Assembly: GCA_023957125.1 (NCBI GenBank)
Contig: JAMLHL010000014.1
Location: 1-64,000 of the forward strand
Source: Chitinophagaceae bacterium
GTDB lineage: Bacteria; Bacteroidota; Bacteroidia; Chitinophagales; Chitinophagaceae
DNA length: 64,000 nucleotides
Reading direction: 5' to 3'
Shown here: positions 7,280 through 16,694 of the stretch, piece by piece
Layout of the letters: the number at the start of each line of letters is the position of its first letter
Position numbering within the stretch: position 1 is the stretch's first letter
Notes under the pieces: model-generated
What the model saw: only the letters and a program-made list of their open reading frames with translations
The model's database searches: none
What the model was told of the DNA's origin: nothing
Translations under genes and position numbers: made by a program

Positions 7280-10200
7280 ATGTCATTAGTTACCGCGGCG
7301 CTTAAAAGACCTGTTAGTACGGTGGTCATCATTTTTAGCGTGATCCTCTTTTCGGTTATCACCGCGCTTAAGATCCCGATAGATATTTTTCCCAAATTAA
7401 ATATGCCCACCGTATATGTCATAGAATCCTATGGCGGGATGTCGGCCCAGCAGATGGAGGGATTTTTTGCTACGCGGATGCAGGATCAGTTCCTGTATGT
7501 GAACGGGATAAGAAATATTTCTTCCAAAAGTATCCAGGGGGTTACTATCATAAAACTGGAATTTTATGAAAATACCGACATGGCCGAGGCCTCGGCTCAA
7601 ATCTCCACCCAGGTCAACAGGGCGATGCGTTTTTTCCCGCCCGGATCATTACCTCCCCAGGTGGTGCGTTTTGACGCCTCTTCTTTACCGGTGGGGCAAT
7701 TGGTGTTATCTGCCGAAAGGCGCACGCTGAAAGAAATATACGACCTCGCCTCCACGCGTGTGCGCCCTATGTTTTCTTCTATTCCCGGGCTGTCCGCCCC
7801 GCCTCCTTTGGGAGCTAACTCCCGTTCTATCACCGTTAACGTGGATCCTAACAAGTTGAGGAGTTATAACCTCACCGCGGATGAAGTGGTAAACGCGCTG
7901 GCCAAGTTTAATGTGATGTCGCCTTCGGGAAATATCCGGCTTGACAACACCACGTATATCACTACCATCAATAGCCTGGTGCAGCAAATAGAAGAGTTTG
8001 CGGATATCCCGGTAATGGCAAAAAACGGTGTTCCGGTGCTGGTGAAAGATGTGGCCAGGGTTGCAGATGGTACCGATATTACAGTGGATTACGCGTTAAT
8101 TAATGGGAAACGATCGGTATATATTCCCGTGGTGAAAACAGCAGACGCGTCCACCTGGGATGTGGTAAAAGATTTGAAAATAAAAATCCCCGAGATCAAA
8201 GACCTGTTGCCGGAAGACGTGAATATCTCTTACGAGTTTGACCAGAGCGTGTTTGTGGCCAATGCGGTAAAAAGCCTGATGACGGAGGGCGCCCTGGGCG
8301 CTTTGCTTACCGGTCTGATGGTGCTTCTTTTCCTGAGAGACCTCAGAAGCAGCCTCATCGTAGTCATCACCATTCCCGCTTCCATTGCTATCGGGGTATT
8401 GTTGTTGAGTTTGAACGGGCAAACCATCAACATTATGACACTGAGCGGGCTGGCATTGGCTATAGGGATACTGGTGGACATGTCCACCGTAACGATTGAA
8501 AACATACACCAGCACCTCGAAATGGGTAAAAACAAACGGCAGGCAATATTAGACGGCTGCCAGGAAATTGCCTTTCCGCTTTTGCTGATCCTGTTGTGTA
8601 TCCTGGCGGTTTTCGCACCGGCCCTGATGATGAATGGAGTGCCCAAAGCCATGTTCCTGCCTTTATCATTATCCATCGGGTTTACGATGATTGTGGCTTT
8701 TATTGTGGCGCAAACCCTGGTGCCCATTTTGTCTAACTGGATGGTGAAAGAAGAGCGATACCGGCATGCCCGCAAAGCCACGGAAAAAAAAGGAGGCTTT
8801 GAAAAACTGAAGGGCCGATACCTGGAATGGCTGGGGAGAATGATGCCTTTTAAAAAGCCCGTGGTCATCGGCTATAGCTTACTGACGGTGGCCCTGGTGG
8901 CCGGTGGCTTTTATTGGATCGGCAAAGATGTAATGCCAAAGCTCAACAACGGGCAGTTCCAGTTGCGCATCAAAGATATTGACGGCACGCGCCTCGAAAG
9001 AACGGAAGAAAAGGTACGCCGCGTATTGCAGATCATTGATACCACGGTGAATAATAATGTAGCCATCAGTTCGGCTTATGTGGGGCTGATCCCCAGCAGC
9101 TATGGTACCAGCAATTTGTATGTATTTAATACGGGAACGCATGAAGCCATCCTGCAGGTGAACCTTTCCGATAAGTTTAAAGTGAATATGGACGAGTTGA
9201 AGGATGTGCTCCGGAAAAATATTAAGTACAATATGCCGGAGCTGCGCCTGAGTTTTGAACCTATAGATCTTACCGAAAAGATCATGAGCCTGGGCGCCGC
9301 AACGCCCATTGAGGTGCAGGTGGCCGGGAAGGATATGGATGAAATTCAGGGCTATGCCTATAAGGTGCTGGAGAAGATGAAGGAACTTCCTTTCCTGCGC
9401 GATGTACAGATCGCACAACCCTTACGCTTCCCGGTAGTAAATATTACGCTCGACAGGTTAAAAGTGGCCCAATTCGGATTGAATGTGCAGGAAATTGCCC
9501 GGTCGGTTACAGCCAGTACTTCTTCGAGCCGCTTTACGGAAAAAAATCAATGGCTGGATGAGAAGAAGGCATACACTTACCAGATCCAGGTACAGATACC
9601 GGAATATGTGATGAATAATATGAATGAATTGAGGGAGATACCGTTGGTTCGTGGACAAAGAAGCCCGGTGTTGGGCGATATCGCCAGTTTCAGTACGCAA
9701 TATGTTCCGGGGCAGTACGACAGGGTTGGTCCCCGGAGAATATTAACGATCAGCGCCAACATCCATCAGACGGATTTAGGATCTGCCACGGAGGCGGTGC
9801 GCGCCAAATTAGATGAAATAGAGGAAGCGCCAAGAGGCGTAGTGGTGAGCCTCGGCGGTATGAGCCGGTTGCTGGAGGAAACGTTTTCGAGCCTGGAAAA
9901 TGGATTGTTGTTTGCGGTGGTGGTAATATTTTTATTGCTGGCAACCAATTACCAATCGTTTAAGTTGTCATTAACGGTATTATCCACCGTACCGGCGGTG
10001 ATCCTTGGCTCCCTGGGGATGTTATTGCTTACGGGCTCCACTTTAAACCTGCAATCGTATATGGGAATGATCATGTCCACCGGGGTATCGGTGGCCAATG
10101 CGATACTGATCGTTACCAATGCCGAGGTCTTCCGCTTACAGCATGGAGATGCCAAACGGGCGGCAACAGAGAGCGCTGCCGTAAGAATGCGTCCTATCCT

Positions 10201-10426
10201 GATGACTACCATTGCTATGGTGGCGGGGATGACGCCCATGGCATTGGGAGTGGGGGAAGCGGGCGAACAGTCTGCCCCCCTGGGAAGAGCCGTTATTGGA
10301 GGACTGATTGCTTCCACCTTCGCCGCTTTGCTGGTACTGCCGCAGGTATTTGCCTGGGTACAAAAGAAGGCTACCCTGGCCTCGCCATCGCTGCTGCCTG
10401 AAACGACCGATCAATCAATTGTATAA
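7280..10426 (+). CDS. RND efflux pump, inner-membrane permease
   Basis: A 1048-residue RND transporter (usual AcrB-type length) with TM1 at residues 12-30, a large periplasmic porter loop, a TM2-6 block around 335-545, a second porter loop, and a TM8-12 block around 870-1025. RND family segments include YGGMSAQQMEG, the TM4 motif GILVDMSTVTIEN and the TM10 motif GVSVANAILIVTN. It should exchange protons for export of drugs, lipids or other compounds through the TolC-like partner. Compared with AcrB, the second aspartate of the TM4 pair is Met and the TM10 lysine is Ala (see findings), so the proton pathway is not the textbook one. Substrate is unknown. The neighbours are the OMF before it and the adaptor after it. 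Confidence 0.92.
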   Translation: MSLVTAALKRPVSTVVIIFSVILFSVITALKIPIDIFPKLNMPTVYVIESYGGMSAQQMEGFFATRMQDQFLYVNGIRNISSKSIQGVTIIKLEFYENTDMAEASAQISTQVNRAMRFFPPGSLPPQVVRFDASSLPVGQLVLSAERRTLKEIYDLASTRVRPMFSSIPGLSAPPPLGANSRSITVNVDPNKLRSYNLTADEVVNALAKFNVMSPSGNIRLDNTTYITTINSLVQQIEEFADIPVMAKNGVPVLVKDVARVADGTDITVDYALINGKRSVYIPVVKTADASTWDVVKDLKIKIPEIKDLLPEDVNISYEFDQSVFVANAVKSLMTEGALGALLTGLMVLLFLRDLRSSLIVVITIPASIAIGVLLLSLNGQTINIMTLSGLALAIGILVDMSTVTIENIHQHLEMGKNKRQAILDGCQEIAFPLLLILLCILAVFAPALMMNGVPKAMFLPLSLSIGFTMIVAFIVAQTLVPILSNWMVKEERYRHARKATEKKGGFEKLKGRYLEWLGRMMPFKKPVVIGYSLLTVALVAGGFYWIGKDVMPKLNNGQFQLRIKDIDGTRLERTEEKVRRVLQIIDTTVNNNVAISSAYVGLIPSSYGTSNLYVFNTGTHEAILQVNLSDKFKVNMDELKDVLRKNIKYNMPELRLSFEPIDLTEKIMSLGAATPIEVQVAGKDMDEIQGYAYKVLEKMKELPFLRDVQIAQPLRFPVVNITLDRLKVAQFGLNVQEIARSVTASTSSSRFTEKNQWLDEKKAYTYQIQVQIPEYVMNNMNELREIPLVRGQRSPVLGDIASFSTQYVPGQYDRVGPRRILTISANIHQTDLGSATEAVRAKLDEIEEAPRGVVVSLGGMSRLLEETFSSLENGLLFAVVVIFLLLATNYQSFKLSLTVLSTVPAVILGSLGMLLLTGSTLNLQSYMGMIMSTGVSVANAILIVTNAEVFRLQHGDAKRAATESAAVRMRPILMTTIAMVAGMTPMALGVGEAGEQSAPLGRAVIGGLIASTFAALLVLPQVFAWVQKKATLASPSLLPETTDQSIV

Positions 10427-10436
10427 ATGTATGATT

Positions 10437-11531
10437 ATGAAGAAAGAAAATCTTTTGTTGGTAATGCTGACCTTATTTTTGGCACTCACGGGTTGCCAGG
10501 AAGATCTGCAACCGGTGGATATGACCCGTACTTCCAACACAACGAAGAATGAGAGCCGGTATGAAATCGGCGCCATCGTGGAACAACCCCTGGCGAGTTA
10601 TGTAAAATTGCCCGGGCAGTTGAGACCGTATGAAGAAGTGAACATTTATGCCAAAGTCAATGGCTTCGTAAAAACGATCAACGTGGATTTGGGAAGTGTG
10701 GTAAAGAAAAACCAGGTATTGCTCGAATTGGAAGCCCCCGAAATAGAGTCCCAGGTTCAGGTAGCAATGTCTAAGTTTACCCACGCCCAGGAAAACGCGG
10801 CAGCGAGCCGGGATAAATACAGGCGGTTGCTGGATGCCTCGAAAGAAGCCGGTGCCGTGGCGCCTTTGGACCTGGATAATGCCCTGTCGAAGATGAAAGC
10901 CGACGACGCCGTGGTGATGTCTGAGAAGTCGAATATGGAAGCCATGTCCAATATCAAGGGGTATCTTAAAGTAACGGCGCCGTTTGACGGGGTAATTATC
11001 CAGCGAAACGTATCAGCCGGTAGCCTGGTGGGTCCGGGCAGTAAAGCGGATATTCCCTTGATGGTGTTGCAGCACCTGCAAAAGCTGAGACTGGAAGTTT
11101 TTATTCCCGAAGCCTACGTTGACAAGGTAGATCTGAAGCGCCCGGTAAGATTTCGCTATAACGCCATGCCCGGTATGGAGCAAACGGCCACGATCAGCCG
11201 TTCGGCAAATGCGCTCAGCAGCATGCGTTCGGAAGCAGTGGAGATTGATATTAATAATACGGAACAGACACTGAAACCGGGCATGTACGCGGAAGTGAAA
11301 ATTCCTTTGTTATCCAGCGCCAGTTCGCTGCTGGTGCCGAATCACGCCATTGTACGTTCCACGGAAAAGCAATATGTGATCTGTGTAAAAGACGGGAAGG
11401 CGCATTATACAGACATACAGGTAGGATTGACCACCAATGATTTCACCGAAATTTTCGGCGACCTGCATAACGGCGATGAAATTATTTTACACGCTTCAGA
11501 TGAAATCCGGGAAGGAACAACCGTGAAGTGA
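10437..11531 (+). CDS. RND periplasmic adaptor (membrane fusion) lipoprotein
   Basis: A 364-residue HlyD/AcrA-type adaptor. It begins with a lipoprotein signal peptide (LTLFLALTGC, lipidated Cys20). Then come a barrel-sandwich (lipoyl) half PGQLRPYEEVNIYAKVNGFV, an alpha-hairpin of about 70 residues (about 100-165), the second lipoyl half LKVTAPFDGVIIQRNVSAGSLV, a beta-barrel and a membrane-proximal domain. It would bridge the pump and the outer-membrane channel. The ATG at 10437 gives the cleanest lipoprotein signal; ATG 10431 adds only two residues. It is the third and last gene of the operon, 10 bases after the pump stop. Confidence 0.9.
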   Translation: MKKENLLLVMLTLFLALTGCQEDLQPVDMTRTSNTTKNESRYEIGAIVEQPLASYVKLPGQLRPYEEVNIYAKVNGFVKTINVDLGSVVKKNQVLLELEAPEIESQVQVAMSKFTHAQENAAASRDKYRRLLDASKEAGAVAPLDLDNALSKMKADDAVVMSEKSNMEAMSNIKGYLKVTAPFDGVIIQRNVSAGSLVGPGSKADIPLMVLQHLQKLRLEVFIPEAYVDKVDLKRPVRFRYNAMPGMEQTATISRSANALSSMRSEAVEIDINNTEQTLKPGMYAEVKIPLLSSASSLLVPNHAIVRSTEKQYVICVKDGKAHYTDIQVGLTTNDFTEIFGDLHNGDEIILHASDEIREGTTVK

Positions 11532-11902
11532 GCTTGATGATACGTCCGGTTGCTTCATTTCCCCAACCCGTATGCGGTGGTATCAATATTGCCATGCAGG
11601 GTAAACAGTTCCGTTTTTCGGATGATTTATTATTCATTTGTCAGAAGTATGTAAAACCTTTTAGTGTCCGGGACGCTGCCGCGCTATTTTCCCAAATTAA
11701 TAAATCCGGGATGTTTCTTTGCCCTTTATTTGCATTTCATTGCTTGTGATTGGATTCGGGGAAGATTTTTTTTAATCAATATTTCCCTGTTCAAGCAGTT
11801 TACCCAGAAGAGTTCTGTAATAATAAGAACCCTATATCGGCTGGTATTTGCATTAAACATCTAAACGTCAATATATCACTAAAAACGCACAAACAACGAA
11901 TT
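11532..11902. other. Non-coding gap between efflux and TonB-receptor operons
   Basis: About 370 bases with no convincing gene, strong hairpin or repeat. Short open frames here lack recognisable motifs and overlap the operon end. The promoter of the following lipoprotein/TonB operon should lie here, but no clear TAnnTTTG box at proper spacing was found. Confidence 0.5.
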
Positions 11903-12817
11903 ATGAAACGATTTAATTTAACCGCTTTTGGATTATTATTCCTGGCTTTTACCATGGCAGGCTGCGGCAAAGATGAACCGGCTGCACCTCAGGAACCTGA
12001 AGAAAACCCGCTTATCGGTCACTGGCAGATCAAAGCGATCAATTTTACAACCTTTGTGTCTGCAGGTTTCCCGGCCAATGATGTTACCGTGCTATCCGGC
12101 ATGGCAGGCTATACCTTTGAAGAGGACGGCAATTTTGTTTTCGAATCCAATACAACCTTTGGTGCTCCGGGCACTAAATACTGGGACTGGACGGGGGATG
12201 AGAAGGGTTTTGTAATTACCCAGAAAAACAAGAGTATGCCCCCCTATGATTTTGGGATCACGCCGAAAAACCTGAAAGTGGAAAAGGTCAACAACGTACT
12301 GACCATGACATTCAGCGCCGATCTGGCTAATTCCTCGAAAGCAGATTTTACGTTAGAGAAAGTTGAACATGTCAATCTGGATGCGGCTCCGGCCGTAACA
12401 GGCGCCGACGCCCTGGTTATCGGGCACTGGCAACTTAAAACCATTGATTTTACTACCTACGTAGCTACCGGCAGGCCTGCCAGCGATGCCAAAATGTTAT
12501 CGGGAATGGCAGGTTATACTTTTGAGGAAGGCGGCAATTTTATTTTTGAATCCAACACCACTTTTGGCGCGCCGGGCACCAAATACTGGGACTGGGAAGG
12601 TGATCCGGTCAGCTTCCAGGTCATTCAGAAGAACAAGAGTATGCCACCTTATAACTTTGGCTTTACCCCGGAAAACCTGACGATAAAGGAAACGGAAGAC
12701 GGACTGGTGATGACATTCAGCGCGGACTTAGCCAACGGATCCACCGCAGACTTCATGTTGGAAAAAGTAGATGAAATAGACCTGGAAGCAACTCCGGTGG
12801 TGACAGGCGATGAGTAA
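11903..12817 (+). CDS. Lipoprotein made of two near-identical tandem domains
   Basis: A 304-residue lipoprotein (lipobox FTMAGC, Cys21). After a Pro/Glu-rich linker come two copies of one domain of about 125 residues, starting near residues 37 and 172. Shared stretches include GMAGYTFEE, GNFxFESNTTFGAPGTKYW, QKNKSMPPY and MTFSADLAN. The fold looks like a small lipocalin-like beta-barrel (WQIKAINF ... strand pattern), but I do not recognise a named family. It is 27 bases upstream of a TonB-dependent receptor gene, so it may capture the receptor's ligand at the cell surface. The start at 11903 is set by the signal peptide; the frame is open further upstream but without features. Function unknown. 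Confidence 0.8.
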   Translation: MKRFNLTAFGLLFLAFTMAGCGKDEPAAPQEPEENPLIGHWQIKAINFTTFVSAGFPANDVTVLSGMAGYTFEEDGNFVFESNTTFGAPGTKYWDWTGDEKGFVITQKNKSMPPYDFGITPKNLKVEKVNNVLTMTFSADLANSSKADFTLEKVEHVNLDAAPAVTGADALVIGHWQLKTIDFTTYVATGRPASDAKMLSGMAGYTFEEGGNFIFESNTTFGAPGTKYWDWEGDPVSFQVIQKNKSMPPYNFGFTPENLTIKETEDGLVMTFSADLANGSTADFMLEKVDEIDLEATPVVTGDE

Positions 12818-12844
12818 GAAACAGGTTAATACCGCATTTCGGCA

Positions 12845-15226
12845 ATGAAGAAGTATCTACTATTTCTGTTTCTTGTTTTGTTCACTTGTTTTTCGGCGCA
12901 GGCTCAGTTTTCCCTGTGCGGCGCCGTCAAATTCAACGACAAAGTACAAAGCGGCGCGGCGGTTACCCTGATCGGAACCGGCGCGTCGGTATATACGACC
13001 GCCAACGGCGGCTTTTGCTTTGCAGGATTAGCCACAGGTACCTATTCGTTGCAGGCAACTTATCAAGGTGTTGTCTCTCCTCAGATAAGTGTTTTTGTAA
13101 ACGATGATATCTCGGGCATTCATCTGGATATCCGCCAGGCTGTAATGGACACGGTTCATATCAGGACGGCCAGCCAAAAAGAAGTGAGGGCCGGCCATTC
13201 CATCAAAACGGAGGTAATAGACCTGTCCGCCCATGCGCTTTCTTCCGCTTCTGTAGAGCAATTGATGAACAGGGCGCCGGGCATCCGCATCCGGAATTCC
13301 GGCGGTCTCGGCGGCGCAGCCGACCTGGTAGTGGGTGGTTTCAGCGGGAAATCGGTTAAGTTTTTGATAGATGGTATCCCTATGGATTACCTCGGTTCCA
13401 GTATGAATGTTACCGGTTTGTCCTCCAATATGGCAGACAATATAGAGGTTTACAAAGGGGTGTTACCTACCGAAATCGGTATTGACGCTTTGGGAGGCGC
13501 CATCAACATTGTAACTAAAAACCCGCAAAAGAGCCGGCACACCATCAGCTATGAGGCCGGCTCTTTCAATACGCATCGTGTAAGTTTCAATTCTTTTATC
13601 CGGTATTCCGACAGGTTATCTTACGGTATCAATGTATATGCCGATTACAGCGCCAACAATTTTAAAGTGGACAACCTGCCTTATGCAGACGGCATTACCG
13701 GCAGAACGGAATATACCCGCGCCAGGTTATTTCACAACAGCTACCGGCAGGCAAGCGGCGACTTATATCTGAACTTTGAAAATCGGAGATGGGCTGACCT
13801 GTTTAAGATAAAAATCAACAGTTACGGACTGAAAAAAGATATTCAAAATGATTTCGCCTCGCGTGCCCGGCCGTTCGGCGGCGCCTATCGCAAAGAATCT
13901 GCTCACTTCATTCCCTCCGTTCAATACAAAAAATCTTTTTTCGATAAAAGACTCGCATTGACACAATTCCTGGTTTATAGTCCCATTCAAAATGAACTGG
14001 CCGATACCGTGAGGAACGTCCGGTATGACTGGTTTGGCGGGCAACACCCGGCTGCATCCGGTTCAGAAATGGGTACGGATATGTCGAACCTCGAAAAACC
14101 GGTCATCGAAACCCAAACCAATAACTTCACGTATCGCGGGTTGCTGACTTACCGGATGAAGAAAGGACAAAAGCTGACCCTGAACGTTGTGGACAACTAC
14201 CTGTCAAGAACTTCGGATGACCTTAGCCGGTACCATGCCAAAAATCACATCCGTTACAACCGGTTTATAGCAGGATTGGGCTATCAATATCGTTTCTTAA
14301 ACGACCGGATGGAAGCCCTGACGCAGGCCAAATACCTGTCGTCGCAAACGAGCGGCGAAGTATTTGACGCGGCCACACAAAGCGTCAGGCAGATAAGAAA
14401 CAACAGCGGATGGAGTTTTGCACAATCCCTGAAATATCAATCGTATAACGGGTGGCTGATCCGGGCATCGGCCGAAAACACGTATCGCCTGCCCGACCAG
14501 ATGGAAATATTTGGAGATAACGTATTCGTTGTGCCCAACCTGGCGCTCAAACCGGAGCAGAGTCTTAATGTTAATTTAGGTATTCGCTACCGGAAAAACC
14601 GGCAATACAGCCTGGAGATCAACACCTACTGGCGTGATGTAAAAGACATGATCAGGCTGAAGGAAGTTACTCAGTTTACGGCCCATTACCTGAACTTAGA
14701 TAAAGTGCGCGGTTACGGGATAGAGTTGGAGGGGATGGCCCGCATCTTCAAACAATGGGAATTAACGGGCAACCTCACCTACAACGGATTCCGGTTTAAG
14801 GGTTCCAACGATCTCATCGCAGGTAACGAACACTTCGTTAATGCGCGCGTGAGCAATATGCCTTTCTATTTTGGGAATACACAGCTTGCCTACCGGTTTG
14901 ACCGGCTTTTCAGCAAGGATGACAGGCTTAGGCTGTATTGGTCATATACCTATGTGCACCAGTTTTATCTTGACTTTATCGAAAAACAATTTGAGCCCGA
15001 TGGCTTTTTGGGACTCTTCGGAAAAAGTAAAATTTATACCAACCGGATCATCCCTACGCAGCAGGTGCATTCGGCCGGATTGGTCTGGTCGCTCAATATG
15101 CAAAACGATAAAGCCCTGTCGTTGTCCGGGGAGTTAAATAACCTGTTTGACAGACCCATATTCAATAATTTCAAAATGCAGAGCGCCGGACGGAATTTCG
15201 CTGTCAAGATCACTTATGAACTTTAA
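12845..15226 (+). CDS. TonB-dependent outer-membrane receptor
   Basis: A 793-residue TonB-dependent receptor. After a signal peptide ending about residue 20 (FSAQAQ) comes a CarboxypepD_reg-like beta-sandwich (residues about 25-95, GAAVTLIGTGASVYTTANG). The plug domain (about 115-220) includes VEQLMNRAPGIRIRNSGG, VKFLIDGIPMDYLG, IEVYKGVLPTEIG and GGAINIVTKN, and a 22-strand barrel ends in an aromatic-poor strand FAVKITYEL. It lies in an operon with the tandem-domain lipoprotein (27 bases before) and a DUF4374 lipoprotein (14 bases after). DUF4374 proteins commonly sit beside iron or siderophore receptors, so an iron-chelate substrate is the best guess. The substrate is not shown by the sequence. 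Confidence 0.9.
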   Translation: MKKYLLFLFLVLFTCFSAQAQFSLCGAVKFNDKVQSGAAVTLIGTGASVYTTANGGFCFAGLATGTYSLQATYQGVVSPQISVFVNDDISGIHLDIRQAVMDTVHIRTASQKEVRAGHSIKTEVIDLSAHALSSASVEQLMNRAPGIRIRNSGGLGGAADLVVGGFSGKSVKFLIDGIPMDYLGSSMNVTGLSSNMADNIEVYKGVLPTEIGIDALGGAINIVTKNPQKSRHTISYEAGSFNTHRVSFNSFIRYSDRLSYGINVYADYSANNFKVDNLPYADGITGRTEYTRARLFHNSYRQASGDLYLNFENRRWADLFKIKINSYGLKKDIQNDFASRARPFGGAYRKESAHFIPSVQYKKSFFDKRLALTQFLVYSPIQNELADTVRNVRYDWFGGQHPAASGSEMGTDMSNLEKPVIETQTNNFTYRGLLTYRMKKGQKLTLNVVDNYLSRTSDDLSRYHAKNHIRYNRFIAGLGYQYRFLNDRMEALTQAKYLSSQTSGEVFDAATQSVRQIRNNSGWSFAQSLKYQSYNGWLIRASAENTYRLPDQMEIFGDNVFVVPNLALKPEQSLNVNLGIRYRKNRQYSLEINTYWRDVKDMIRLKEVTQFTAHYLNLDKVRGYGIELEGMARIFKQWELTGNLTYNGFRFKGSNDLIAGNEHFVNARVSNMPFYFGNTQLAYRFDRLFSKDDRLRLYWSYTYVHQFYLDFIEKQFEPDGFLGLFGKSKIYTNRIIPTQQVHSAGLVWSLNMQNDKALSLSGELNNLFDRPIFNNFKMQSAGRNFAVKITYEL

Positions 15227-15240
15227 AACATGCTTACAAC

Positions 15241-16563
15241 ATGAAAATGTTCCGACAGATTTTTTATTATTTTATATCGTTTATTTTCATTGCATCCTGC
15301 AAAATAGAAAACCTGGAACCTCTAGCCGAACAGCAAAAAACGGATTTCAGCCGGTACAACTATGTACTGGCTACGGAAGACGCCTCCACCGATGACATCA
15401 CCACTTTTTTTACCTTCAACCTGCCGGATGTCAACCCGGAGATCGCGTACGATCTGATCAACCAAAGCGATTTGTTTATCAATTCCAACCCCTCCACCTC
15501 TTCCGGTCAGCTTTCCTTTGGACCCTACTTTTTTTCTTTGGCCAAAGACAAAAAAGGATTCTCTTCCACACCGGGGTTGTATCGCCTTACGCTGAATAAT
15601 GCCAACCGGGTTTTTATCAGTAATGAACTCCATATCTCACGCGATAATTTATTCCCGGCCCGGCAATTGTGTATTGTAAACGGAAATCTCGGTTATTTTT
15701 ATGACGAAGGAAAGGAGGCGCACAAAATCCAGGTATTCGATCCCCTGGCAATGGTATTAAAAGGTTCGATAGACCTCGAACCGGCCATTCGGGCTTTCCG
15801 GCCCGATGCGCTTTGGGCGGATGAAGACAACAACAACATGGTGCGGACAGGCTCGCTGGTTATAGATGCCAATCAGGGTAAGTTATACGTGAGTGTGGTG
15901 TTTCTGGAAGAGGCGGCTTTTAACCTGATTGCCGATGAGGAGAAGAGTTTTTACCTTGCTGTAATTGATATGCAAACTAATGAAGTAGAAAAAATAATTT
16001 CCTGGCATGGCGCCAAAACGGTGGGCTTTTTTGTGTCGGAAAATAAGGCCACCACGGTTGATGAAGAGGGTAACTTATATTTTTGCTCATGGGGATGGAA
16101 TCAGTTTAATCAGCCGGATCCCTCGCAGGTATTCCGCATCCGGAGCGGAGAAACAGATTTTGATACGGATTGGAAGATAGACATTGAAAAACACTTCGGC
16201 GCCGGTAGGATTGCACAATCCATCATATCATATAACAATAAGATTTACCTGCATATCTCCAATCAGCCGCTGCGTTTTGAGGATTCGGATGAACCATCCT
16301 CCGGACTTCAATTATTTTATTACGAATTTGACCCGCAACACCCGGATGAATTTCGCAAGTTAGACATTCCGGGATCGAATGCATCTTCACGAATGAACGT
16401 GTTCAGCATCATAGACGATAAACTGTTCATCGCCGTTCCCAATATGGAGAAAGGAAAGTTTAATGGATTTTATTCCGTGAACAGATCGGGGGACGTAAAA
16501 AAGGAATTGACGATGGAAAATAAATATCGCCCTACCAGGATGTATAAGATGGGGGAATGGTAG
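15241..16563 (+). CDS. DUF4374-family lipoprotein
   Basis: A 440-residue lipoprotein (lipobox FIFIASC, Cys20) of the DUF4374 family. The family has a beta-propeller-like pattern, seen here as repeated strands such as YVLATEDASTDDITTFFTF, GLYRLTLNNANRVFISNEL, QGKLYVSVVFLEE and GNLYFCSWGWNQFNQPDPSQVFRI. Members in Bacteroidota are found beside TonB receptors and are thought to bind the imported ligand or act at the surface; the biochemical role is not established. It is the last gene of the operon starting at 11903, only 14 bases after the receptor. Confidence 0.78.
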   Translation: MKMFRQIFYYFISFIFIASCKIENLEPLAEQQKTDFSRYNYVLATEDASTDDITTFFTFNLPDVNPEIAYDLINQSDLFINSNPSTSSGQLSFGPYFFSLAKDKKGFSSTPGLYRLTLNNANRVFISNELHISRDNLFPARQLCIVNGNLGYFYDEGKEAHKIQVFDPLAMVLKGSIDLEPAIRAFRPDALWADEDNNNMVRTGSLVIDANQGKLYVSVVFLEEAAFNLIADEEKSFYLAVIDMQTNEVEKIISWHGAKTVGFFVSENKATTVDEEGNLYFCSWGWNQFNQPDPSQVFRIRSGETDFDTDWKIDIEKHFGAGRIAQSIISYNNKIYLHISNQPLRFEDSDEPSSGLQLFYYEFDPQHPDEFRKLDIPGSNASSRMNVFSIIDDKLFIAVPNMEKGKFNGFYSVNRSGDVKKELTMENKYRPTRMYKMGEW

Positions 16564-16595
16564 GACTGGTAATTAATTCTCCGTGCATATCCGTT

Positions 16596-16634
16596 CAATC
16601 AGTGTTATCCGCGTTCCATAAATAGAACACCGAT
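16596..16634. repeat. 39-bp repeat, copy 1 (direct)
   Basis: A 39-base sequence beginning CAATCAGTGTTATCCGCGTT and ending AACACCGAT, identical and in the same orientation to 22328-22366. It contains a short GTTC...GAAC stem. The wording (TCAGTGTTATCCGCGTTC) resembles a type of decayed intergenic repeat seen in many Bacteroidota genomes. The two copies bracket 5.7 kb with the two-component pair and three unusual lipoprotein or secretion genes. Confidence 0.85.
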
Positions 16635-16694
16635 ATAGCAGATAACTGGTTCTATTAAAATTGCTTAAATTCGAATCGAATCTTTTGTCTTTTT

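Noticed and set aside
11528..11749. 73-codon open frame overlapping the adaptor stop
   Set aside because: No motif, poor composition and no link to neighbours.
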